The translations under genes were made by a program, and so were the position numbers. Below are positions 1-8,358 of a stretch of 64,000 bases of DNA, in pieces (position 1 is the first letter of the stretch; every line of letters begins with the position of its first letter). The stretch comes from Limnohabitans sp. Rim47. Lineage in GTDB: Bacteria > Pseudomonadota > Gammaproteobacteria > Burkholderiales > Burkholderiaceae_C. The stretch lies in assembly GCF_001517545.1 (NCBI RefSeq), contig NZ_FBYA01000003.1, positions 125,128 to 189,127 of the forward strand. The letters run 5' to 3'. The notes beneath the pieces are model-generated. The model saw only the letters and a list, made by a program, of their open reading frames with translations. It did not search any database and had not been told where the DNA came from.

Positions 1-495
1 GGCGAAGTCCATGGTGCGGTAGGGGCGCTCCCAATCGCCCAGCACGCCCAGGCGCTTGAAGTCTTCACGCTGCTGGTTGATCTGCTCGGTGGCAAAGGCG
101 CGGCTTTTGGCCTGCATGTCGTCGCGGCTGAGGTTGCGGCCATGCAGTTTTTCAATCGCGTTTTCGATCGGCAGGCCGTGGCAGTCCCAGCCGGGGATGT
201 ATTGCGCGTCAAAACCAGCGAGTTGCTTGGATTTGACGATCATGTCTTTCAGCACTTTGTTGAGGGCGTGGCCAATGTGCAGTTTGCCGTTGGCGTAGGG
301 TGGACCGTCGTGCAGCACAAACAGCGGGGCGCCTTGGCGTGCTGCGCGCAGTTTTTTGTACAGACCGCCTTCGTTCCAGTCGTTCACCCAGCCTGGCTCA
401 CGTTTGGGCAGGTCACCGCGCATGGGAAAGGGCGTGTCGGCCAGATTGAGTGTGGCGCGGTAGTCGGTGCTGGCTGGGGTTGTGGCTTCGGTCAT
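1..495 (-). CDS. ileS: Isoleucyl-tRNA synthetase, N-terminal part (runs off the window start)
   Basis: Charges tRNA-Ile with isoleucine in the cytoplasm; class I aminoacyl-tRNA synthetase. Only the first 165 residues are in the window, and the frame is open to base 1. Seen: the class I signature HIGH at residues 73-76 (context [11 protein letters not shown]) and the family motif [10 protein letters not shown] at about 102-111. The ATG at 495 gives the usual N-terminus (ends of the leader [12 protein letters not shown]). No good Shine-Dalgarno is visible in front of it. It lies 132 bases downstream of ribF on the same strand, the common proteobacterial ribF-ileS(-lspA) order, but a palindromic repeat sits in the gap. 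Assignment is secure. Confidence 0.97.
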   Translation of the reverse strand, partial: MTEATTPASTDYRATLNLADTPFPMRGDLPKREPGWVNDWNEGGLYKKLRAARQGAPLFVLHDGPPYANGKLHIGHALNKVLKDMIVKSKQLAGFDAQYIPGWDCHGLPIENAIEKLHGRNLSRDDMQAKSRAFATEQINQQREDFKRLGVLGDWERPYRTMDFA

Positions 496-514
496 GGTGC
501 TTCAAGTCGGGAGG

Positions 515-605
515 GCTTCGACAAGCTCAGCCCGAGCGGCGGGCCGTTCGGAGAGATCAAAAGGAGGTGGGCCGTTGAGGTCGTTCGCCCTGAGCCTGTC
601 GAAGG
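515..605. repeat. Imperfect inverted repeat of REP type between ribF and ileS
   Basis: Left arm at 515-539 (core cttcgacaagctcagcccga) and right arm at 582-605 (core gttcgccctgagcctgtcga) are imperfect reverse complements over about 24 bases, separated by about 42 bases. The core resembles a GC-rich intergenic palindrome seen in many proteobacterial genomes (from memory, not searched). No coding sense is apparent. In the ribF-ileS transcript it would fold into a long hairpin just ahead of ileS and could change mRNA stability or read-through. Confidence 0.7.
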
Positions 606-627
606 GCAGCAAACGAGGGCCGGATCG

Positions 628-1677
628 TCAAATTCGGTCGCGGGTGGTCTGGCGGCTCAAAGACTGGGCATTGTCGCCACGGCGTGTCGCAAACCACGCT
701 TGTGCGTCTTCGCAGTCTTTGGCAATGCCCTTTGTCAGGGCGTCCAGACCGTCGTATTTGAGTTCGTCGTGTAGTTTGTGCAGCAGATCCACGCGGATGA
801 TTTTACCGTAGCCCCCCTCGGGGCCCAGATCGGCGGGCCAGTCGAAGGCGTGGGTCTCCAGCAGCACCCGGCCACCGTTCACATCGGTGGGGTCCAAAGA
901 GGGCCTGATGCCCAGATTGGCGACGCCTTTCAATGGGCAGTGAGTCAAGCCATGCACTTGCACCACGAAGATGCCGCTGGCAGCAGGCTTCCAATGCGAA
1001 AACCGCAAATTCAGGGTCCGAAAACCATCCCCCGCGCCTTCTGCGGTGGCAGCCAGTTCGCGCCCGAGCTTGCGCCCATGCACCACGTGGCCGCTGATGC
1101 TGTAGGGGCGGCCCAGCAGGGCTTGCACATCATGCAGGCGACCCTGACCCAGGGCATCGCGCACGGCCGAGCTGGATACACGCAGGCCGTGCACTTCGTA
1201 GCTGTTCATGCGAGCCACATCAAAGCCCAGACGCTGGCCCGCAGCGTCGAGCATGGCGTAATCGCCCGCCCGCTTGGCCCCAAAGCGGAAATCGTCGCCG
1301 ACTTGCACATAGCGCACGCCCAGGCCCTCGATCAGCACTTGCTGGATAAAGTTATCGGGCGATTGGCTGGCCAGTTCGGCATCGAAGGGCAAGACCACCA
1401 CTTGGTCTACGCCGCAGCGCTCCAGCTCTTGCAGCTTGTCGCGCAGGGTGGCGATGCGGGCAGGGGCCAGTTCTGGCTTGTTCAGCGCCTTGGCAAAGTA
1501 ATCGCGCGGGTGCGGCTCGAAGGTCATCACGCAGCTGGGCACGCCCCGATGGGCGGCTTCGCTGCGCAACAGCGCCAGCATGGCCTGATGCCCGCGGTGC
1601 ACGCCATCGAAATTGCCGATGGTCAGGGCGCAGGCATGGGCCAGGTCAGGGTGATGTAAGCCGCGGAAAACCTTCAT
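628..1677 (-). CDS. ribF: Bifunctional riboflavin kinase / FAD synthetase
   Basis: Converts riboflavin to FMN and then to FAD. The N-terminal adenylyltransferase domain shows GNFDGVHRGH at residues 21-30, and the C-terminal flavokinase domain shows GHVVHGRKLGR and GVANLGIRPS. Length of 349 residues is slightly above the usual 305-320, because of an insertion between the GRxL and PTAN regions and a C-terminal tail. The flavokinase PTAN motif is read here as FRTLN: Thr and Asn are kept while Pro and Ala are changed, which I recall as usual for Comamonadaceae. ATG at 1677. ileS lies downstream on the same strand. The plus-strand frame covering most of it is a shadow. Confidence 0.96.
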   Translation of the reverse strand: MKVFRGLHHPDLAHACALTIGNFDGVHRGHQAMLALLRSEAAHRGVPSCVMTFEPHPRDYFAKALNKPELAPARIATLRDKLQELERCGVDQVVVLPFDAELASQSPDNFIQQVLIEGLGVRYVQVGDDFRFGAKRAGDYAMLDAAGQRLGFDVARMNSYEVHGLRVSSSAVRDALGQGRLHDVQALLGRPYSISGHVVHGRKLGRELAATAEGAGDGFRTLNLRFSHWKPAASGIFVVQVHGLTHCPLKGVANLGIRPSLDPTDVNGGRVLLETHAFDWPADLGPEGGYGKIIRVDLLHKLHDELKYDGLDALTKGIAKDCEDAQAWFATRRGDNAQSLSRQTTRDRI

Positions 1678-1883
1678 GTCGCTTGGGTGTTACCCGCCTG
1701 GCCAGCAAAGCGCCAGCATTCACGGGATTGTCAAAGTAAGAGGGTATATTGTGACTGAGCCCGATCCACCAGCCCGTGGCCTTTTGCAGCTTTGAAGTGA
1801 GACCTTTTTTCAAGCCATGCTGGACAGGATCGCGACGGAACTTTTCGTGTCAGTGGTTTTTGAACTGTTGAATGGAGGCGTCT

Positions 1884-2441
1884 GTGAAGGTTTTGAAACT
1901 CTCGGCCCAAGGGCTGCCGCAATCTTGGATTTCACTCGAGCAGGCGGTCACCCACTACGCCGCCGACGAGGTGCGCTGGGAAGCAGGGCAGCAAGTCGCC
2001 GTTTTTCGTGGCGGGCACAACGCGCTCACGGGGCAGCAATCCATCATCACCGTCAACAGCATCATCGGCACCCAGGGCGTGCCCCGCATCAACCCGTTTG
2101 ACATGCGTTCGGGGCTGACCAATCCCAAACTGTTTGTGCGTGACCGCAATGTGTGCGCTTATTGTGGTGGGCATTTTCACGGATCGGTGCTGACGCGCGA
2201 GCACATTGTTCCCTTGTGCCAAAACGGCCCTGACCACTGGATGAACGTGGTCACGGCCTGCCGCTCTTGTAACCACCGCAAAAGCAGTCGCACCCCCGAA
2301 CAGGCCCGCATGCCGCTGCTGTACGCACCTTATGTGCCCAGCCTTTGGGAAGACTTCATTTTGCGCAATCGCCGTATCTTGTCTGACCAGATGGCGTTCC
2401 TGATGGCGCATGTGCCCAAGAATTCGCGTTTGATGGTTTGA
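1884..2441 (+). CDS. HNH endonuclease family protein
   Basis: Predicted 185-residue protein with a C-terminal HNH/zinc-finger fold. Numbered from the chosen start, it has Cys91-x2-Cys94, then REHIVP with His107, an Asn near 121 and Cys126-x2-Cys129, the four-cysteine HNH layout. The N-terminal 85 residues have no motif I recognise. I chose GTG at 1884 rather than ATG at 1872 because GGAGG at 1874-1878 is ideally spaced from the GTG and there is no ribosome site before the ATG. Substrate is unknown; similar single-copy HNH proteins occur in Burkholderiales chromosomes and it need not be a mobile-element nuclease. A hairpin (acagtgc at 2469, gcactgt at 2484) lies downstream without a T tract. 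Confidence 0.8.
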   Translation: MKVLKLSAQGLPQSWISLEQAVTHYAADEVRWEAGQQVAVFRGGHNALTGQQSIITVNSIIGTQGVPRINPFDMRSGLTNPKLFVRDRNVCAYCGGHFHGSVLTREHIVPLCQNGPDHWMNVVTACRSCNHRKSSRTPEQARMPLLYAPYVPSLWEDFILRNRRILSDQMAFLMAHVPKNSRLMV

Positions 2442-2569
2442 GTCTGCCGGCCCTCTGCGACCGCTTGCACAGTGCGGGTGCTTGCACTGTCAGGCCAACA
2501 GCCGCATGATGTCTTTCTGAAAACAAAAGGCCAAAAAATTAAGGCCTTCCACCCTCAGGGAGACACACC

Positions 2570-3541
2570 ATGCAGACACCGACATTTGTACAGTCCTTCG
2601 GCACTGAACCGTTTCACTCACAAGACAATCCCCGGCATCCGGACCATGACCCAGCACATGGCCCGGGCTTGAACCGGCGGCAGACTTTGTTCGCGCTGTG
2701 GATCGGTGCATGGCTGGCCCCTGACGCTGAGGCCAAAGATGACAGTGCGTCAGAAGCCCCGGCGCAAGTTCAAGTTCAAGTGCAATTGGCCACGTCCTGG
2801 CCCCTTGGTCGATCACCGCAAGGCTTTTTGGTCAGTGAAAAATTCGACGGTGTGCGTGCCGTCTGGGACGGTCGGGTTTTGCGCTTTCGCAGCGGACGTT
2901 TACTGGCTGCCCCAAATTGGTTTGTGTCGGCCTTGCCGGCCACCCCGTTGGACGGCGAACTCTGGATGGGGCGAGGGCAGTTTGACCGCTTGTCGGGCGT
3001 GGTGCGCCAAGCTGTGCCGGATGACGATGCCTGGCGTGCAGTGAAATACCTGGTGTTTGACACCCCTCAAAATACCGCGCCGTTCAAAGACAGGGTGCGC
3101 CTTGTTCAATCTGCCGTGGGGGCTGCACGAGTGCCTTGGTTGGTGCCGGTGGGGCAAGAGCTTGTCAACGATGCTCCGGCTTTGAAGGCGCTGTTGCAAG
3201 AGACCGTGCGTAACGGTGGTGAAGGCTTGGTGTTGCACCGGACCGACGCCCTTTGGCGAGCCGGGCGATCCGATGCGCTTTACAAATTCAAGCCAGAAGC
3301 TGACGAAGAGGCTCGGCTGGTGGGATACCAAATGGGCAAGGGGCGCTTGCAGGGGCAAACCGGGGCATTGCTCTTACAAATGCCCTCAGGGCAGCGGTTT
3401 GCCTTGGGCGCAGGCTTGAGCGATGCGCTGCGGCGTGATCCGCCGCAGGTTGGCGCTTGGGTGACTTACCGCTACCGTGACCGCACCCCGTCGGGTTTGC
3501 CGCGTTTTGCCAGCTTTTTGCGAGTGCGAGATCCTGAATGA
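2570..3541 (+). CDS. ATP-dependent DNA ligase with an export signal (Lig E type)
   Basis: Minimal ATP-dependent DNA ligase: seals nicks through a lysyl-AMP intermediate. Nucleotidyltransferase motif I is SEKFDGVR with Lys91 as the expected nucleophile; later motifs LDGELWMG, GGEGLVLH and YKFKP follow in order, then a short OB domain to residue 323. Before motif I there is a signal-like segment at about 35-55: NRRQTLFALWIGAWLAP followed by an AEA cleavage-type site, with twin arginines at 36-37. Lig E enzymes are known to carry periplasmic leaders. ATG 2570 has gggaga about 7 bases upstream, which leaves an unusually long 34-residue n-region; a TTG start near 2669 would give a conventional signal peptide. 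Not the replicative NAD+ ligase. Confidence 0.88.
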   Translation: MQTPTFVQSFGTEPFHSQDNPRHPDHDPAHGPGLNRRQTLFALWIGAWLAPDAEAKDDSASEAPAQVQVQVQLATSWPLGRSPQGFLVSEKFDGVRAVWDGRVLRFRSGRLLAAPNWFVSALPATPLDGELWMGRGQFDRLSGVVRQAVPDDDAWRAVKYLVFDTPQNTAPFKDRVRLVQSAVGAARVPWLVPVGQELVNDAPALKALLQETVRNGGEGLVLHRTDALWRAGRSDALYKFKPEADEEARLVGYQMGKGRLQGQTGALLLQMPSGQRFALGAGLSDALRRDPPQVGAWVTYRYRDRTPSGLPRFASFLRVRDPE

Positions 3542-3568
3542 ACAAGGGCTCCTTGAGGAGCCCTTGTT
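3541..3568. terminator. Bidirectional terminator between the ligase and acyl-CoA dehydrogenase genes
   Basis: Perfect 12-bp stem aacaagggctcc / ggagcccttgtt with loop ttga, beginning at the ligase stop codon and ending 17 bases before the stop of the convergent dehydrogenase gene. It can serve both genes; the T tracts are short. Confidence 0.8.
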
Positions 3569-3585
3569 GAAGGTTTCAAGCCGGA

Positions 3586-4701
3586 TCAGGCAAACACGCC
3601 TGCGGTCTCTTGCATGCGTGCCGACACCTCGCCCAGTTGGTGCAATGTGTCGCCAAAGCTCATGTCCAGTTGCGTCAGTTTCTTGAAGTAGTGGCTCACG
3701 ATGTATTCGTCTGTGACCGCAATGCCGCCGTGCAATTGCACCGCTTGCTGCCCAATGAAGCGCATGGACACACCCAGCTGGTATTTGGCACGGGCCATGG
3801 CGCGACGGCGTTCTTCAGCAGGGGCATGCAATTTCAGGCTGGCGTAGTAGCTCATGGAGCGGCCCAGTTCCAGTTGCATCTTCATGTCGGCCACGCGGTG
3901 GCGCAAGGCCTGAAAACTGGCGATGTTCACACCAAATTGCTTGCGCGTGTTCATGTAGTCCACGGTGATGGCCAAGGTCTTGTCCATCACGCCCACGGCT
4001 TCGGCACAAACGCAGGCCATGCCAATGTCCACCGCTTCTTCAAGGGCCGTCAAGCCATTCAAGGTTATTAGCTGTGCCGGGGCTTGGTTCAGCAGCACTT
4101 CAGCGGCGCGTGAACCGTCTTGTGTGATATAGCCTTGGGTGCTCACACCACTGGCGCTGCGTTCGACCAAAAACAGGGCGATCTGACCGTTCACAGTGGC
4201 AGGCACCACAAAGGCATCGGCTTGGTCGCCCACGGCCACCACGCTCTTGGTGCCGCTGACCGACCATGTGCCGTTGGATTCGCTGCCTTGTGCAGCGCAG
4301 CGGCTCAGTAGGTAACGTGCGCCACGCTCTTGGTGCGCCAAGACCACGACTGCTTCGCCTGCCGCCATGCGCGGCAGCCACGCCGCTTGCAGTGCGGCAG
4401 GTGCATGGGTTTGCAGTGTGGCGCTGGTGATCAGGGTCTGGGTCAGGGGTTCGAGCACAATGCCGCGGCCGAGCTCTTCCATCGTCACCATGGCTTCGGT
4501 GGGGCCCATGCCCATACCGCCGTGTTCTTCGCTCACGTACAGGCCGGTCAGCCCCAGCTCGGCCAACTCGCCATAGGCAGCGCGGTCAAAACCGCCTGCC
4601 GCCACGATGGCGCGGCGACGGTCAAAGTCGTAACCCTTGTCCACCCATTTGCGCACCGCGTCGCGCAGTTGTTCTTGGTCGTCAGAAAAATCGAAATCCA
4701 T
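3586..4701 (-). CDS. Acyl-CoA dehydrogenase (smaller member of a pair)
   Basis: FAD-dependent acyl-CoA dehydrogenase, 371 residues, which introduces an alpha-beta double bond into an acyl-CoA thioester. The acyl-CoA dehydrogenase N-domain starts at MDFDFSDDQEQL; the middle domain is diverged (no clear SEP..GSD motif); the C-domain has MNTRKQFGVNIASFQALRH and LHGGIAVTDEYIVSHY. It is 17 bases behind the larger dehydrogenase, with an AAAGGA site at good spacing. Such large/small pairs are annotated as pimeloyl-CoA dehydrogenase-like subunits; the weak middle domain suggests this one works as the partner in a heteromer. Substrate cannot be read from sequence. Confidence 0.88.
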   Translation of the reverse strand: MDFDFSDDQEQLRDAVRKWVDKGYDFDRRRAIVAAGGFDRAAYGELAELGLTGLYVSEEHGGMGMGPTEAMVTMEELGRGIVLEPLTQTLITSATLQTHAPAALQAAWLPRMAAGEAVVVLAHQERGARYLLSRCAAQGSESNGTWSVSGTKSVVAVGDQADAFVVPATVNGQIALFLVERSASGVSTQGYITQDGSRAAEVLLNQAPAQLITLNGLTALEEAVDIGMACVCAEAVGVMDKTLAITVDYMNTRKQFGVNIASFQALRHRVADMKMQLELGRSMSYYASLKLHAPAEERRRAMARAKYQLGVSMRFIGQQAVQLHGGIAVTDEYIVSHYFKKLTQLDMSFGDTLHQLGEVSARMQETAGVFA

Positions 4702-4718
4702 TTTGAAATCCTTTCGGG

Positions 4719-5900
4719 TCAGCCGAGCACGGTTTGCGCGACGATGTTGCGTTGCACTTCATTGCTGCCGCCATAAATGGTGGTCTTGCGCATGTTGAAG
4801 TAATTGGCAGCCAATGGCGCATTAGCGACCACACCGCCGGGGAAGTCGCCTTGCCAGCCAGCGTCCATGGCTTCAAAGATGAAAGGCAGGGCAAAGGGCC
4901 CTGCGGCTTGCATCATCAGCTCGGTGTAGCGCTGCTGGATTTCACTGCCCTTGATCTTCAAGAGACCTGCGATGTCGAGTGAGTTCTTGCCCGATTTTTC
5001 GGCTGACAAGACGCGCAGCACCAGCATTTCGAGGGCGACGATGTCGACTTCGAGTTTGGCAATTTCGTCGCGAAAGCGCAGGTCGTCATACACACCCTCG
5101 GCTTTGGCAATGCGCTTGAGACGCTCCAACTCGCGCTTGGCGCGGTTGACATCGGCGATGTTGGTGCGCTCATGGGCCAGCAAGTGCTTGGCGTAGTTCC
5201 AGCCCTTGTTTTCTTCACCGACCAGGTTTTCGGCGGGCACTTCGACGTTGTCAAACCAGACTTCGTTGACCTCGCATTCACCGTCGAGCAGTTTGATGGG
5301 GCGCACGGTGATGCCGGGCGATTTCATGTCGATCAGCAAGAAAGAAATGCCGGTTTGGGGTTTGCCATCGGTGCTGGTGCGCACCAGGCAAAAAATCCAT
5401 TCGCCGTACTGGCCCAGCGTGGTCCAGGTTTTCTGGCCATTCACGATGTATTTGTCGCCGACGCGTTCGGCTCGGGTTTTCAGTGACGCCAAGTCTGAGC
5501 CGGAGCCCGGCTCGCTGTAACCTTGACTCCACCAGACCTCGCCGCTGGCGATGCCCGGCAAAAAGCGTTTGTGCTGCTCGGCATTGCCAAAAGCCATGAT
5601 CACGGGCGCGACCATCACGGGGCCAAAAGGCACCACGCGAGGCGCTCCGGCCAAGGCGCATTCTTCTTCGAACAGATGTTTCTGAATGGCATTCCAGCCC
5701 GGCCCACCAAATTGTGTGGGCCAGCCCCAGCCCAACCACCCCTTTTTGCCCAGAATCTTGGCCCAGCGCTGCATGTCGTCGCGCGTCAGACGCATGGCGT
5801 TGTGCACTTTGTGTGAAATGTCAGCGGGCAAGTTGTCCTTGACCCAAGTGCGAATTTCATCGCGGAAAGCGAGTTCTTCGGGTGTGAATGCCAAATCCAT
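4719..5900 (-). CDS. Acyl-CoA dehydrogenase (larger member of a pair)
   Basis: Predicted 393-residue flavoprotein dehydrogenase. Seen: N-domain from MDLAFTPEELAFRDEI, the FAD/substrate motif YSEPGSGSDL at about 128-137, and the C-terminal YGGSNEVQRNIVA close to the end. ATG 5900 is chosen because ggaga lies about 8 bases upstream and homologues begin with MDLxFTPEE; upstream in-frame codons are shadow sequence. It is the first gene of a two-gene operon with the smaller dehydrogenase. Likely role is beta-oxidation of a dicarboxylic or branched acyl-CoA (pimeloyl-CoA dehydrogenase large-subunit type), but this is inferred from family resemblance only. Confidence 0.9.
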   Translation of the reverse strand: MDLAFTPEELAFRDEIRTWVKDNLPADISHKVHNAMRLTRDDMQRWAKILGKKGWLGWGWPTQFGGPGWNAIQKHLFEEECALAGAPRVVPFGPVMVAPVIMAFGNAEQHKRFLPGIASGEVWWSQGYSEPGSGSDLASLKTRAERVGDKYIVNGQKTWTTLGQYGEWIFCLVRTSTDGKPQTGISFLLIDMKSPGITVRPIKLLDGECEVNEVWFDNVEVPAENLVGEENKGWNYAKHLLAHERTNIADVNRAKRELERLKRIAKAEGVYDDLRFRDEIAKLEVDIVALEMLVLRVLSAEKSGKNSLDIAGLLKIKGSEIQQRYTELMMQAAGPFALPFIFEAMDAGWQGDFPGGVVANAPLAANYFNMRKTTIYGGSNEVQRNIVAQTVLG

Positions 5901-6085
5901 GGGGGACTTTCTCCGGTGGTGGGGGGGCTGCTCGGATGCGCAGCGCAAGCAAAATCAAACGGTCGTGCTTTTTATCATGCGCCTTCGTGGCCGGCCTGTC
6001 TTGGGTGCGACAAAACAGGCCGGCGCCGGCGTCTGGCTTGGGCATGGGGCTGGCGCAGGTGTGCAGGGATAATCGGGCCCAAACC

Positions 6086-6673
6086 ATGAAAAACATTGTC
6101 ATTTTGATTTCCGGCTCGGGCTCCAACATGGCCGCCATCGTGCGTGCAGCAGAGCAAGGCCGCTGGGGTGAGCGCTTGCACGCGCATGTGGCTGCGGTGG
6201 TGAGCAACCGGGCCGATGCGCAAGGGCTGGCCTTTGCCAAAGACCACGGCATCCCCACGGCGGTGTTGGACCACAAGGCGTTTGCCAGCCGTGAAGATTT
6301 CGACGCCGCGTTGATGGCGCAAATCGATCGGTTTTCCCCAGATTTGGTGGTGTTGGCAGGTTTCATGCGCATCCTCACGCCCGCTTTTGTGGCGCACTAC
6401 GCGGGGCGCTTGCTCAACATTCACCCATCGCTGTTGCCCGCTTTTGCCGGACTGAACACGCACCAGCGTGCCATCGATGCCGGATGCCGTTTTGCCGGTG
6501 CCACCGTGCACCAGGTCACGGCCGAGCTGGACCATGGCCAAATTTTGGCTCAGGCGGTGGTGCCTGTGCTGCCCAATGACACCGCTCAGGCCTTGGCTGC
6601 GCGCGTGCTCACGCAAGAGCACCTGATTTACCCGCGCGCGGTGGCTGATTTTTTCAGTCGCCGATTCGGGTGA
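6086..6673 (+). CDS. purN: Phosphoribosylglycinamide formyltransferase 1 (folate-dependent)
   Basis: Third step of de novo purine synthesis: transfers a formyl group from 10-formyl-THF to GAR. The 195-residue protein has the GAR-binding GSGSNM near the N-terminus, the catalytic triad Asn111, His113 (NIHPSLLPAF) and Asp149 (AELDHGQIL). ATG 6086 starts the typical MKNIVILISG. The 3' end overlaps the convergent DUF1653 gene by 20 bases. The folate-independent enzyme PurT is encoded about 17 kb away, so this genome can make FGAR two ways. Confidence 0.97.
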   Translation: MKNIVILISGSGSNMAAIVRAAEQGRWGERLHAHVAAVVSNRADAQGLAFAKDHGIPTAVLDHKAFASREDFDAALMAQIDRFSPDLVVLAGFMRILTPAFVAHYAGRLLNIHPSLLPAFAGLNTHQRAIDAGCRFAGATVHQVTAELDHGQILAQAVVPVLPNDTAQALAARVLTQEHLIYPRAVADFFSRRFG

Positions 6674-6890
6674 AGCGGGGCTGGACTTTTCCGTTGAACT
6701 CAGCCACATCCGCGAACATGGCCGCAGGCCTGACCCACAGGCCTTGCTCACCATAAAGGGCTTGGTACAGCGTCATGGCTTGCAGGTCTTCGCTGTGGCG
6801 CACGGTGCCCAGCACGCGGTACTGTCCGCCTTTGTAGTGCTGGTACAGGCCCTTTGGGGTTTCGATCAAGGGGGGCAGTGGCTCGGACAT
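6654..6890 (-). CDS. DUF1653 domain protein
   Basis: Small 78-residue cytoplasmic protein. The whole length matches the DUF1653 pattern: GLYQHYKGGQYRVLG, then HSEDLQAMTLYQALYG and a final WVRPAAMFADVAEFNGKV. Function is not established for this family. ATG 6890 is followed by MSEPLPPLIETPKG. It is convergent with and overlaps purN by 20 bases, and its start is 59 bases from the divergent RNA methyltransferase start. Confidence 0.85.
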   Translation of the reverse strand: MSEPLPPLIETPKGLYQHYKGGQYRVLGTVRHSEDLQAMTLYQALYGEQGLWVRPAAMFADVAEFNGKVQPRFTRIGD

Positions 6891-6948
6891 GGGGACTTTC
6901 TTGGGAAGAGGTCAATTGGTAAGGGTTCGGGATGGGACAATACGCCCC

Positions 6949-8247
6949 ATGCATCCAAAAGCCCTTTTAGACGCCTGTGCCGATCTGGTCAGGCTGGTTC
7001 TCCAATTTGAACATCCCGCCGACGCTGTGGTGTCGCGTTATTTCCGTGAGCACCGCTCGCTTGGTCCCCGTGAGCGGGCCACTTTGGCTGAAACGGCCTT
7101 TGCCGTTTTGCGCAAAAAACTGCTGTTTGAGCAATTAGCCCGATCAGGCTCTGGCGGCAAAGAGCGCAAGTTGGCGATTCTGGGGTTTTTTGGCCCACGC
7201 GACTTTTTGGCCGCAGCCCTGAACGACACCGAAAAGCAGTGGTTGGCCACTTGCGATGCCATCCCGGCTGATGCCTTGATGGCCCCACACCGCCACAACC
7301 TGCCTGAGTGGATGGCGCAGGCCTTGCAAGCCCAATTGGGTGAAGATTTCTGGGCCTTGGCCGAAAATTTGCAGCAAGCGGGCACGCTCGACTTGCGGGT
7401 CAATATGTTTCAGGCCAAACGCAGCGATATCCAGAAAGAACTGGCGCAAGTGGGCATTTCGTCCACGGTCACACCCTATTCGCCTTGGGGCTTGCGCCTT
7501 GAGGGCAAACCTGCTTTGCAAAAGACCGATGCCTTCACCCGAGGTGCCATCGAGGTGCAAGACGAAGGATCCCAGTTGCTGGCCTTGCTGGTGGACGCGC
7601 ACCGCGGCGAAATGGTGGTGGATTTTTGTGCCGGTGCGGGCGGTAAAACGCTGGCGCTGGGCGCGGCCATGCGCAGCACGGGCCGTTTGTATGCCTTTGA
7701 CGTGTCGGGTCATCGCCTGGACGCCCTCAAACCGCGCATGGCCCGCAGCGGTTTGTCTAACGTGCATCCTGCCGCTATTGCGCATGAGCGCGACGACCGC
7801 GTTAAACGTTTGGCGGGCAAGATCGACCGTGTGCTGGTCGATGCCCCTTGCTCAGGCCTTGGCACCTTGCGCCGTAACCCTGACTTGAAATGGCGTCAGA
7901 AGCCCCAAGCTGTTCAGGAGTTGACTGAAAAGCAGCAAGCCATCTTGCAAAGCGCTTCGCGCATGGTCAAATCGGGTGGTCGGCTGGTTTATGCCACTTG
8001 CAGTGTCTTGCCAGAAGAGAATGAGCTGATCGCACAAGCTTTCAGTGCCGCCAATCCTGACTTTGTGCCCTTGAACGTCGCCCAAGAGTTGGAGCGGCTC
8101 AAGGTGCCAGACGCGGCCAGCTTGTGTTCTCCGGCACCATCGGGCGATGCCAATCCCGATGCCCTGCCAGGTGGCACGTTTTTGCGCTTGTGGCCACATC
8201 GCCATGCCACCGATGGATTTTTTGCCGCAGCTTGGGTCCGAAAGTAA
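6949..8247 (+). CDS. RsmB/NOP-family RNA (cytosine-5) methyltransferase
   Basis: SAM-dependent m5C RNA methyltransferase of 432 residues. Seen: SAM motif VDFCAGAGGKT (about 224-234), the two cysteines of the NOP/Sun mechanism in DAPCSGLGTLRRNPD (Cys301) and YATCSVLPEENE (Cys351), and a helical N-terminal domain of about 150 residues that may be NusB/RsmB-like. ATG 6949 opens MHPKALLDAC. The expected target is a cytosine in 16S rRNA, but RsmB and its paralogues cannot be told apart here, so no symbol is given. Divergent from the DUF1653 gene, with 59 bases for both promoters. Confidence 0.88.
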   Translation: MHPKALLDACADLVRLVLQFEHPADAVVSRYFREHRSLGPRERATLAETAFAVLRKKLLFEQLARSGSGGKERKLAILGFFGPRDFLAAALNDTEKQWLATCDAIPADALMAPHRHNLPEWMAQALQAQLGEDFWALAENLQQAGTLDLRVNMFQAKRSDIQKELAQVGISSTVTPYSPWGLRLEGKPALQKTDAFTRGAIEVQDEGSQLLALLVDAHRGEMVVDFCAGAGGKTLALGAAMRSTGRLYAFDVSGHRLDALKPRMARSGLSNVHPAAIAHERDDRVKRLAGKIDRVLVDAPCSGLGTLRRNPDLKWRQKPQAVQELTEKQQAILQSASRMVKSGGRLVYATCSVLPEENELIAQAFSAANPDFVPLNVAQELERLKVPDAASLCSPAPSGDANPDALPGGTFLRLWPHRHATDGFFAAAWVRK

Positions 8248-8358
8248 ATTTTAAGACTCATTATTGGCGGATTCGGTCGAAAAAGCTGTCCTTTTGAGGA
8301 CGGAAAACTTAAAATCGACAAATTGCCTGAAATCAGGCGTCAGTAGAAAGACAAACTC

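Noticed and set aside
778..1659. 293-codon frame antisense to ribF
   Set aside because: Codon shadow of ribF, which carries clear motifs in both domains.
2469..2490. Terminator after the HNH gene
   Set aside because: A 7-bp stem with an 8-base loop and no T tract; too weak to call.
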